DNA of 64,000 nt. Source: Aureobasidium sp. EXF-3400. Taxonomy: Eukaryota > Ascomycota > Dothideomycetes > Dothideales > Saccotheciaceae. The DNA lies in the NCBI GenBank assembly GCA_024195585.1, contig SWBL01000257.1, positions 1-64,000 on the forward strand, given 5' to 3'. The position numbers and the translations under genes were made by a program. Positions 55,654 to 64,000 of the stretch are shown in pieces. The notes beneath the pieces were generated by a model. It was not told the DNA's origin and searched no databases. It was given only the letters and a program-made list of their open reading frames with translations. Numbering within the stretch: position 1 is the stretch's first letter; each line of letters begins with the position of its first letter.

Positions 55654-57198
55654 TCAATACCTGAACAGTCTTTCCGTTCCTTCCCTTCTCAACTTTCTGT
55701 TCTTAAATTTATAGAAGAACAACAGAGAAATGCAACCTGCAGCCACGAAAAACAGCAGACCAGCGTTGACCCAATGTCCTGTTGGGTATCCCTTTTTCTT
55801 TTCATCGGCTTTGTAGATCCAGACTCCGGTGATCTGGCCTGGTGCTCCGAAGGAAATGTTCAAGGCAATAGCTAGCCCAGCTGCAGTCGTGCTATGCAGG
55901 TTGGAAGACAGCCAGCCCAATAGAGGTGGGATACATGAGAAAGAGCCGGCGGCAGCGACGATTAGACAGCCATAGCGAGCATTGTATGCATCGGGAGGAA
56001 GTACAGCTGACGCTAGAAACCCCACCGCACCAACTGTTGCAAAAATGGCTGAATGCAAAGCGCGTCTGTTTCTTGTTAGCCTTTACTTTTCTCGAGGATA
56101 GAGCCACCCAACTTACGCATCGAAATGATCAGCAGACCATGATACCAAAAGGGTCACAACATATGCAACCGCATAAGGCGGCACGGTCATGAGCTGTGCA
56201 GTAAGGTCCTTGAAGCCCAAACCAGCAGTGATGGTAGGGGTGAAGAGGGACAAACTCGAGAAGGGTGTCGAAATACCAAAGTAGATGGCATAGTGGGCAT
56301 AGAGCCTCCAATCAACAAGAGTAGCCTTGGCGTCCTGCCAGGTCATGCTTTTGCTGTTACCATGCGAACCCTCGAACTTCAGCCTCTCCGCTGGGAGGGC
56401 TTTCTCTTCTGGTGAAAGCCATTTGACAGTCTCGGGATAGTCGGGCAAGAAGAACCACACCAAGGGCGCCGAAAGCAGGGATGGTAGTCCTTCGAGGATG
56501 AACAGCCAACGGAATGCTGAAAGACCGCCGGTGCCATTCATGTGTCCTACACCGTATGCAATGGCTCCTCCGAAGGCTCCTGCTAGAGTCGCCGATGCTA
56601 GAATGAAGGCAACCCGGATACTACGCTCATCCGTACGGTACCAGAATGCTGCAAGCGAGAGTCAGGGACTGTGTGTCTTGAATGTGCATTATATCAACCA
56701 CTTACTTAGGTAGTAGACGAGCCCAGGGAACAGACCCGCTTCGAACACTCCAAGCATGAATCTCAGAGCCGTGACTCCTGCGAAATTGTGGACACCGCCC
56801 AAGCCCATGGTCATGACCGACCAAGACAACATCAAAAAAGCGATCCATTTGCTTGGACTAAGACGTTTGAGGAAGTAGTTTGACGGTACTTCGAAGACCA
56901 TGTAGGCGATGAGAAATACCATCAAGGCGATTGTATACTGATAGGCCGTCATGTGGGTTTCGGAAAGCAAGTCATTGTGAGTCGCTGCATTCAAGACCTT
57001 GGCGTTACCAATGTTGGATCGGTCAAGGTAGCACAAGAGGTATATGCCGCAAGAGATGGGCAGAATTCTCAGATCTTGTTTCAAGACAAGTTTCTTGTCC
57101 TCGGTGGAGCCACCTCCAGTATAGGCTTGTCGTGAACTATCGGACTCGATATCGTTGACGAACTCTGGCCCGATATCCTTCTCGTTCATGTTGGTCAT
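55654..57198 (-). CDS. MFS permease, Dal5 / anion:cation symporter type
   Basis: Exons 57198..56706, 56648..56117 and 56065..55654 on the minus strand join in phase to 478 aa (introns 57 and 51 nt). The ACS-family order is clear: KQDLRILPISCGIYLLCYLD and RSNIGNAKVLN in TM1, VPSNYFLKRLSPSKWIAFLM, RFMLGVFEAGLFPGLVYYL, FWYRTDERSIRVAFILASAT, RWLFILEGLPSLLSAPLVWF, FLPDYPETVKWLSPEE and NISFGAPGQITGVWIYK near the end. Relatives carry allantoate, nicotinate, pantothenate, biotin or tartrate. No substrate is readable. The divergent Zn2Cys6 gene upstream is a natural candidate regulator. Confidence 0.9.
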
Positions 57199-57514
57199 CC
57201 TGATGAGTATGTATGAGAGAGAGAGAGAGAGATGATCTGGGGTAAATCTGGGGAAGATGGTAGATATAACTCCAGAGACTGACCTTAAAAGTAGGTCGAT
57301 GCCGTGTTAGCCAGAATAGATCTTGGGAAATAGAGAACGAAAGTCAAGACGATGAAGAGACACGATTTCGGTCGCCGGCCCCAACTACCGCTCCTGCAAG
57401 ATGCAGATCAGACCAGATTGAGCACCCCCGCAGACCCCGCCCTAGGACCCCACAGCCGATGCCCCCTTGATATCTGTCCTATCGGCCCCGGCCACCGCTT
57501 CTCGCTCATTCATT
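57199..57514. promoter_or_regulatory. Divergent promoter, permease / Zn2Cys6 factor, with GA microsatellite
   Basis: The region of 316 bases contains a run of GA dinucleotides at about 57214-57232 and, nearer the regulator gene, paired CGG/CCG triplets (57369-57378 and around 57483-57491). Zn2Cys6 factors often bind such triplets, so autoregulation and control of the permease are possible. Confidence 0.4.
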
Positions 57515-59575
57515 ATGCAATCTGGTAACTGCGACCGGTGTTATCACCGAAAGAGCAAATGCGACCGAATCCAACCCTGTACATCATGTAGCAAAAGCGG
57601 GGCGCAATGTCACTACACCGACCGGACCAGAGACAGAGCAATCCGACCGGACGTCGTCAGTCGGCTTGAGAGGCGTCTTCTCCAAGCGGAGAATCGAAAC
57701 AAGTCTTTGGCAGCTGAGCTGGCTAGGATCAGGTCGGTCGGGCCACAAAGCAGCAATGATGACACTTCGAACACCATGTCTCAGCATTCGAGGCCAAACG
57801 ACAGCACTGGCAGACGAAGTGATGTCGCAGCACAAGTCTCTATATTGTCGACAAGTGCCGCCGGCGAACGACAATATTTGGGTTCCACAAGCGGAGTGCT
57901 CTTCGCAGATCTTGTGAGGGCGAGCGTCGACGTTCCACATTCAAGACACCCATCACCACCGTCTACGATACATACGGAGGACTCACCGGACACTTCTGAA
58001 GACATTCGTCCTGAGGTACCACGAGAGCTTCCTTCCAAGAGACTAGCACGGAAACTAGTACAGGCGTATCTCGATCATGATTTCCTCTGTTACCCATTCC
58101 TGATACCATCAGAAATCTACAGGATTCTGGACTGCCTGTATAGTTTCGGATTGGCCAGTGTAACATGTTATGAGCTCTTCGTAGTCGACATGCTGTTTGC
58201 GATCAGTACGGCTCAAGTCTCAAAGTATGACTGGAGGCAGCTGCCGAGTGCTGAGAGCCACCATGCTCGGGCTATGTCTACTATTGGCGACGTCCTACGT
58301 CTGGGAGGACTGCAGTCTCTACATGCCATTCTCTTGCTGTGCCAGTACAGGACTGGTAGTTCCATACAGGACAACTCTGGATCGATGTGGCTGCTAGTAG
58401 GCATAGCCGCTCGTATGTGCTTCGAGATGGGACTTCACAAAGAGTCAGCCTACCAATTGACCGAACCTGGAGATGACGATGCTACAGCGAAACGCTACCT
58501 ATTACAAGAGTCCAAGAGAAGGTCTTTCTGGAGTGTTCTTTGTATGGACAGAATCACTTCGCTTATTCTTGGTCGACCCTGTGCTATAAGGGACGACGAT
58601 TTCGATCATATTTGTCCCAACGAGGATGCCACAATATCCTTGCCTTCAGATATTGATAGACAAGACATGCCATTCGTCTTCAGACATATCGTGTCCTATC
58701 GACTACTTTGTGGACAAATAGTGACCGCCCTCCACCGCAAGAAGGGCTCTGACTTCTCAGAACAACATGTTATACGCATACGGCAAGAACTCTGTGCAGG
58801 TCTCGATAGATGGAAACAGGAAGTAGAACAGTTACATCTTGAGCAGGCCTCGCAAGTGTCCTCTTCCTGCCATCTGTCTATGGAGTGGTACAACTTGTTG
58901 TACTCGAATGCCATGCTCATACTGTGGCGCCCTTCACCACTCCTACCTGACGTCTCACACGATGCAATATCCTTGCAGCATATATTCAATTCTTCGAAAC
59001 AGAGCATCACGATCTATGCGAGCCTTCATAAGTCTCGAAAGATCAATCACAGCTGGATCACTCTGCAGTCGGTATTTCTTGCTGGGCTTTCGTATGTCTA
59101 CGCTTGCGGTCGACACTTTCGCTCACGTTGGCGCAATCCTTCTGAGCCATCCTTGCAGAAGGATCCAACCACTATTGAAGTAGTCAACGATACTCGAGCC
59201 TGCTCAAACGTGCTGGTAGCTGTTTCCGAACGCTGGAACGCGCTCAGAAACTGTCATGAAGTCTTCGATAGACTAGCGGATGCTGTATTAGCCGACGCGA
59301 TAAAGCTTCAGACTGCTCAAGCGCAACATATGGCTCAGCCTATGATGCCGCACCCTGTCAATGTCAATAACAGCAACTTTGGCAACGCTTTGATAACGCC
59401 GCGTACCTCGACGACGTTCTCGCCTTTGGCTGTGGATACAGAATTCTTGCACTGCTTTGATGATCTGCAGCAGCTTTATAACATGCAGCAGATAGAGGAC
59501 CCGATCATGGAATTGAGTCAAGATTGGCTCGGAAATTTGGGAACCATTAGAGGATTTCCCGAATCTTCATATTGA
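57515..59575 (+). CDS. Zn(II)2Cys6 transcription factor with fungal_trans domain
   Basis: A single exon of 686 aa from ATG 57515, which places the zinc cluster at the very N-terminus. Residues 5-31 show C-x2-C-x6-C-x5-C-x2-C-x6-C (CDRCYHRKSKC / CTSCSKSGAQC), followed by a basic linker (YTDRTRDRAIRPDVVSR) and a heptad-like coiled region (LERRLLQAENRNKSLAAELA) for dimerisation. The middle part is the fungal-specific regulatory domain: LVQAYLDHDFLCYPFLIPSE, LQSLHAILLLCQYRTG, MWLLVGIAARMCFEMGLHKE and RRSFWSVLCMDRITSLILGR. It acts in the nucleus as a gene regulator. The target is unknown, but the divergent permease is the obvious candidate. Confidence 0.93.
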   Translation: MQSGNCDRCYHRKSKCDRIQPCTSCSKSGAQCHYTDRTRDRAIRPDVVSRLERRLLQAENRNKSLAAELARIRSVGPQSSNDDTSNTMSQHSRPNDSTGRRSDVAAQVSILSTSAAGERQYLGSTSGVLFADLVRASVDVPHSRHPSPPSTIHTEDSPDTSEDIRPEVPRELPSKRLARKLVQAYLDHDFLCYPFLIPSEIYRILDCLYSFGLASVTCYELFVVDMLFAISTAQVSKYDWRQLPSAESHHARAMSTIGDVLRLGGLQSLHAILLLCQYRTGSSIQDNSGSMWLLVGIAARMCFEMGLHKESAYQLTEPGDDDATAKRYLLQESKRRSFWSVLCMDRITSLILGRPCAIRDDDFDHICPNEDATISLPSDIDRQDMPFVFRHIVSYRLLCGQIVTALHRKKGSDFSEQHVIRIRQELCAGLDRWKQEVEQLHLEQASQVSSSCHLSMEWYNLLYSNAMLILWRPSPLLPDVSHDAISLQHIFNSSKQSITIYASLHKSRKINHSWITLQSVFLAGLSYVYACGRHFRSRWRNPSEPSLQKDPTTIEVVNDTRACSNVLVAVSERWNALRNCHEVFDRLADAVLADAIKLQTAQAQHMAQPMMPHPVNVNNSNFGNALITPRTSTTFSPLAVDTEFLHCFDDLQQLYNMQQIEDPIMELSQDWLGNLGTIRGFPESSY

Positions 59576-59634
59576 ATATCCGAGCAATCGACTCCTTAAC
59601 CAACCATCTTAGTCAGATGGACGGGTGTCTGTGA

Positions 59635-60612
59635 CTACGAAATATCAACCAGTATCTTCTCTTCCGAGGCAAGCAAAACGTCTTTGATCTTTGCTCTTGT
59701 GGCTTTGCTTATGCCTGCAGAAGCAAAATACGCTGACGCACTGCCATACCTATCTTCAAGACGACGCAGGAGTTCTTTGACCCAACGCTCTCGGTTCGCA
59801 GCCCAAGCCTGAGTAACTGGCGTCTCTTTCACACCAGCCTCCTTGCCTTTCGAGAAAGATTCCTCGGCGATGCGCATGTAGGCGTTTTCAGCCGCAAAAA
59901 CAGGAATATCCAGTAGCAGACATAGTAAGAACATCAGCAATCCATTGTCATGTAGCATAAAGTCGCCAGACATGATCAGTGGATACGATTTCGCGTCGCA
60001 TAGTACGTCATTGAAAAGACGACCTATAAGAGGAGCAGATGTTGTCAAAATTGCGAAACTGTCGTCGATGCTGTCGCGATTCCAAACTAGATCCTGCGCC
60101 ATCTGGACCAAGTCGGGGTTCCGAGGATCTTTGGCTATGGCAGCATCATATTGAAACTTCCTAATGATTAGGAGAACCCATTGTCAGTCTTTTACTGCCT
60201 GTGAAGGGAGCATAGAATTTATCGCTCACATTCGGGACTGCAATGGAAGCTCGTTGATCGCATTACGTATGAATTCATCTCCGTGCCGCAGATGGATGTG
60301 GAAAGCCCTTAGACCAAGGAAGTCCTCAACCACATATTGCTCCGTTACATAGCTGCCAGGCGTCTGCCCTCGGGTGTAGCGAGGCTCTCTTGGATGAAGT
60401 GTGCTTATTATGGTTCTCGTCTGCAGTCTTTCTCTGAGAAAATTTCGATCTCCGCCTGTTGCGAGGTACAGAGGAGTGCTCATGAACAGTAACCCTTTTC
60501 GCAGTGAAGACGACTGGGACGTGGTAAGGAGTGTACCCAGATCATGAAAGGCTATTTTGGGAGACAATTCCGGGAAATCTTGACTCCTAGGATACGTGAA
60601 TGGCTCTGCCAT
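59635..60612 (-). CDS. Hypothetical protein, no family recognised
   Basis: Exons 60612..60230 and 60160..59635 on the minus strand join in phase to 302 aa; the 69-nt intron (donor GTGAGC, branch CTAATCAT) joins LPLQSRM-KFQYDAAIAKDP. The start at 60612 (MAEPFTYPRSQDFPELSPKI) is the first good ATG, but the frame runs open upstream and another exon may exist. The first part has LLFMSTPLYLATGGDRNF; the middle has FIRNAINELPLQS; a hydrophobic stretch, NGLLMFLLCLLLDIPVFAA, could be a single helix; and the end is charged and helical (RERWVKELLRRLEDRYGSA). I do not recognise a domain. Confidence 0.6.
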
Positions 60613-61376
60613 CTCGGATACTGGCGATGCGGGTAGAAACAGCGCCTTCAGAATTTGCACTATCTTCGCATATGCGATCGAAAATCTGAACTAACAAATC
60701 TTGAAGGACGTTTCGTGTTGTTAGGTATGGGATACAAAGATAGAGAGCATTGTTCGACGTTGATATAGTCAAGGGAGGTACGTCAGAGGCTTCGAGAATA
60801 CGGCCGTAAGTACTTGGCTTCCACGATAAGCGTTACGCGATACTCGTCCAGCATTCTCGCTATGATAATGATCAGAGTTTGCCTCGCATGGATTGCGCTG
60901 TCCCATGATCAATGGACCTTAGCCTTCAACTGCTTCGCCCCTGGCCAATCGCAATCCTTCGACCACCTGCTTTCGAAAGCATCTTGAACTCTGATGGATC
61001 AGGAGGACCAAACACACCTGTATGATCCTGCTGGCAATCGAGCAATTCTGGAACGGTGTTTGGGTATTACTCCCATTGCTTTGAAGCCAATAAGGAGTGC
61101 GAGCTTCAATGCGGTGTGGGTAACCCGGAGATCACCACTCCATACAACACGATTGACGAGCCGTCGTGGAAAGTTGTTTTTTTCTACGGAGGACGTTCGT
61201 GAGATTTTTCTTTTTTGTTTTTCGTTTTTTCCCTTTTGTCTTCGAGAAAGAGAGAGAGAAAACAAAGAATACGGCAGCCAACAAGGGTCTCTTCTGTTGT
61301 TTAGGCAGTTAAAGCAGTATGATCGCTCGCTGTATCGCTGTATCGCAATGCTTCCAATGTTCTTTAGCTTCACAAC
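60613..61376. other. Intergenic
   Basis: Holds the promoter or possible 5' exon of the orphan gene and the 3' region of the AtuA gene. A T-rich then GA-rich stretch lies about 61175-61270. No other gene is supported. Confidence 0.45.
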
Positions 61377-63298
61377 TTATATTATGCCTCTCTGCAGAAA
61401 CATGATTGGGACATCCACATTCTTGCTGCGCAAATACTCACCCACACCTTTACCCAAACCATCGATACGAGCGCTGGATGCGATACCACCATCGAGGAAG
61501 TCCATGATGCGGCTAGAAGATTTGTCAGTACTCTTTCTTCAACAGCAGATGTATATTGGAATCAACTCACAAATGCACAGCAAGTATGTTAGGAAATTCA
61601 CATCTCTCAATCCTGTTTCCAGCAAAGTCTTCCTGCAGCAATTCCTTCAACTTGTCGACAGTAAGTAAAGACCGTAACCATGGATACTCATCGGCATGGC
61701 GGACGAAAAAGCCAACGTTGGAATTGTTTGCTTTGTCGCCAGAGCGCGCGTGTACGATACTGCCAAGCGGTCTACGTTCAGTGGGTCCAAAAGTGGCGAG
61801 ATCAACAGGACTTGCTGTCTCTGACGAAGGCCTCTGAGCAGGATAATGCTGTGTTTTAGTGGGCGGAGCAATCGAGATTCTCTTTCCGGCTACCACAGCT
61901 TCATGGTTGATAGCAGCTTGCGGGATCGTTGCTGGGAAGATTTCGTAGAATTGCTTCGGGTCCATAGTGCGGAAGTCGAGGTTCATGTGGTAGCCCGGAT
62001 AACTCTGCATGCGTAGCGAATACAGCGGTATCTTGAATTTCTCAGCTGCGATGTCTTCTTTGTTGCGTGCTTGGGCAAATACTCGTAACATCACAGTGCC
62101 TGCTTGTTGTGAAGACGGGTTGTCTACTTGAGTTCCATACAGTTCAGCGGAGAATTTGGAAAACTGGCTACCGCTGAAAATGTTTTGCAGTTGCCGTTTC
62201 ATCATCTGTGCTTTTGCTTGTACGTCAAGACCATTGATGTAGTAAGTCGTTTCTGCCTGCCAGCCCCCTGGTGCTGCGACCATGACTTTTGTAGTTGGAG
62301 GTGGTGGGAAACCTTTGCATCCAGATACCAGGACATGATTTTCACGGCCTGTGGTCTCTATTCAAATACTGGCGATATCTGCCACTACATCCGGATTGAG
62401 ATACATCTGTCCCTGTAGCTCATACAGAAGCTGAGACGTGATATTGAATCGATTGACTACTCCGTTCATGGAATCAGGTTTGGTAATATAGCAGGAACCA
62501 GACGGCATGATTTCTGCTATGGGAAAAGCCAAGTCCACAAGATCCGGTAGAAATTGCTTGAAGCCAGAGAAGTTTGCGCCTGTGGCGTAAGGTCCGCATT
62601 CGATAAGATGGCCTGCTATCAGTGCTCCGGCGAGCTGATCATAGGCTTGCTCAGACCAGCCATACCACCAAGCAGCAGCACCAATGACTGGTGAGGCATC
62701 TGTGACACGACCACAGATAATGATGTCGGCACCCTCTTTGAGCGCTGCAACGATACCCCAAGCACCTATATATGCTGCAGCACAAGTAGGCTTGAGCTCG
62801 GGATCCCAGTTCGCCAGAAGCTGTTCCTCATGGTCCAAGTGTGGGAAGTCGAGAATCTGGTCTCCAGACTTGCTTCTCCTCAGTAGATGGCTCACGTCAT
62901 CCCCGAGTATTGTTGCTACTACTATATCATGGCCGCGGCTTTGGCAGAGTTCCTGGACCTTACGCGCCAGTACAGGTGCATTCATCGCTCCAGCGTTAGT
63001 GATTATTTTGGTCTTCCTCTCCGCAATATCATCGATGCATTCGGTGAGTTGCCTGAGAAAGCCCACATCGTAGCCAAGTTCTGGATCTTCAGCTTTCTTG
63101 ATGGATTCCCATGCGATGTTCATCTCAGACAGCCTTTGACTCTACTTAGCAAGGGCAACAATTATGTAAACCTAGGACTCACCAGTCACCGGTAATGACA
63201 TCGACTTCGGCCTCTCGTACCATGCGGGCCATGGCATGCGGTGCATCTCCAGTTGCTCCGCTGCAGTTTCCGATCCTCAGGTTTCTTTCTGTAGGCAT
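61377..63298 (-). pseudogene. AtuA / DUF1446 family gene with an in-frame TGA
   Basis: Exons 63298..63183, 63133..61571 and 61512..61377 on the minus strand join in phase to 604 codons (introns 49 and 58 nt). The family order is complete: MPTERNLRIGNCSGATGDAP, GDWLSEMNIAWE, KIITNAGAMNAPVLARKVQE, LKEGADIIICGRVTDASPVI, GHLIECGPYATGANFSGF, YLNPDVVADIASI, SGCKGFPPPPTTKVMVAAPG, ARSGDKANNSNVGFFVRHAD and a C-terminal part FLDGGIASSARIDGLGKGVG. After ADIASI the codon at 62364..62362 is TGA, and the same frame then continues with IETTGRENHVLVSG. No plausible intron removes the stop. Relatives of AtuA act in acyclic terpene or branched-chain acid breakdown. As read, the allele would yield a protein cut at about 60% of its length. 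Confidence 0.8.
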
Positions 63299-63828
63299 TT
63301 TGTCTTCGATTGCAATCCAAGTAATTGTTTTCCTTGAGAATAACAAGACAGGTTCACATATTTACGAACGAACTTGCCGAGACGATCCCAACAAGCGGCG
63401 GCCCATCTCTCCCGAGCATCATCGAGCTCGATCACCTGCTTACCCAGCACGATATTAGTGTTACCCGCTTGTCTGAAGGATTATCGGCGGACGGCCGAGA
63501 TGCCGGATGGAGTGAGGTAGTATCGGACGTCGGCGCCGAAAGCCTTCTGGATTCAGCCGCCGATGACACAGTGCGGAGACTCCACAACCGAGCAAACTAG
63601 GTGGCATCTTTCTCTGCTCCGCTTCCAAGGTCAAGACATGCAGTCATCGGCTATCATAGACTGAAAATTGCCGACGGGTACAGTAGTTTACCATAGCAAG
63701 AGTTGTTTCACAGGTGGGGATGTCGCGACGTGGGTTGGCAGTCAAGCACAGGCTGCTTAGCCCGTCATGATCGTCCAGTATAAAGTAGCAGATATGCCTC
63801 AAGGAGAACTTGCGTCTTTGCCGACAAC
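63299..63828. other. Intergenic (divergent)
   Basis: Promoter region between the AtuA gene and the partial secreted protein. Clustered CGG/CCG triplets occur at about 63485-63505. An open plus-strand frame at 63325-63600 has no family features. Confidence 0.4.
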
Positions 63829-64000
63829 ATGAAGTTCTGTACCATTTTCGTCGCTTTAGGCGCTCTTTCAACGTCCAACGCGTTGCTCACGGTCAAGAAC
63901 AATAATTGTGTGACATTCATCCGTAACCTCTCACTTCCAGAAAATACCACAATCACGAATACGACGCACCACCAATCTCACACTGTCAATGTTACCAACG
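63829..64000 (+). CDS. Secreted small glycoprotein, partial (runs off the window)
   Basis: The frame starts at ATG 63829 and is open to the end of the window (57 codons seen). MKFCTIFVALGALSTSNA is a signal peptide. The next 40 residues hold four N-glycosylation sequons (NLS, NTT, NTT, NVT) and a cysteine (NNNCVTFIRNLSLPENTT). The family cannot be judged from this part. Confidence 0.6.
   Translation, partial: MKFCTIFVALGALSTSNALLTVKNNNCVTFIRNLSLPENTTITNTTHHQSHTVNVTN

Noticed and set aside
60994..61668. 224-codon plus-strand frame crossing the 3' end of the AtuA gene
   Set aside because: It includes T-rich low complexity and overlaps the well-supported last exon of the AtuA gene on the other strand.
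63325..63600. 91-codon plus-strand frame upstream of the AtuA gene
   Set aside because: No domain or signal; probably promoter sequence.

Overview
The window is nuclear DNA of a filamentous ascomycete (Pezizomycotina; gene content and intron style fit a plant- or surface-associated Dothideomycete or a near relative, but the class is inference). The support is short spliceosomal introns of 44-77 nt with GTRAGT-like donors and CTAAC/CTGAC-like branch sites, a Zn(II)2Cys6 regulator, fungus-specific families (DUF3431, arylsulfotransferase-like, OPT, subgroup-C-type chitinase, LysM proteins) and no bacterial operon structure. Most exon joins given here were worked out by eye from donor and acceptor sites and checked for reading phase. 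No rRNA, tRNA, CRISPR, phage or transposon gene was recognised.

Layout. 1-15 kb: secreted or membrane proteins (arylsulfotransferase-like, DUF3431, a GH5 exo-beta-1,3-glucanase with a Thr-rich N-terminal extension, an MCT-like MFS carrier with an unresolved junction, a long Ser/Thr-rich wall-type protein). 15-27 kb: a carbohydrate block made of an uncharacterised protein with a presequence-like N-terminus, a GH18/CBM18 chitinase divergent from a three-LysM protein, and a sugar transporter divergent from a GH78 alpha-L-rhamnosidase. 26-33 kb: an eight-exon OPT transporter, an AIM6-like phosphodiesterase-fold protein and a GPI-type Ser-rich protein. 34-37 kb: a decay zone with a gene broken by three or four in-frame stops and a metallo-beta-lactamase gene cut off half way through its fold, next to a DUF1275 membrane protein. 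39-45 kb: cutinase, an HSL-type alpha/beta hydrolase and a group II PLP decarboxylase. 45-55 kb: conserved housekeeping genes (NOP9, cystathionine gamma-synthase, UTP22/NOL6, a GNAT). 55-64 kb: a Dal5-type MFS permease divergent from a Zn2Cys6 regulator, an orphan protein, an AtuA/DUF1446 gene carrying an in-frame TGA, and the start of a small secreted glycoprotein.

Functional links. The strongest are chitinase + LysM (chitin degradation or binding, shared promoter), sugar transporter + rhamnosidase (release and uptake of plant sugars, shared promoter with several CreA-consensus sites), and Zn2Cys6 factor + Dal5-type permease (possible local regulation). NOP9 and UTP22 are both ribosome-biogenesis factors but are separated by the methionine-pathway gene.

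The most notable observations are the gene-decay events (34.3-36.2 kb and 62.36 kb). Every premature stop there can be explained by a single C-to-T change in a Gln or Arg codon, which suggests, but does not prove, a RIP-like or deamination-type mutation history. I did not find evidence for a wholly new multi-gene system.
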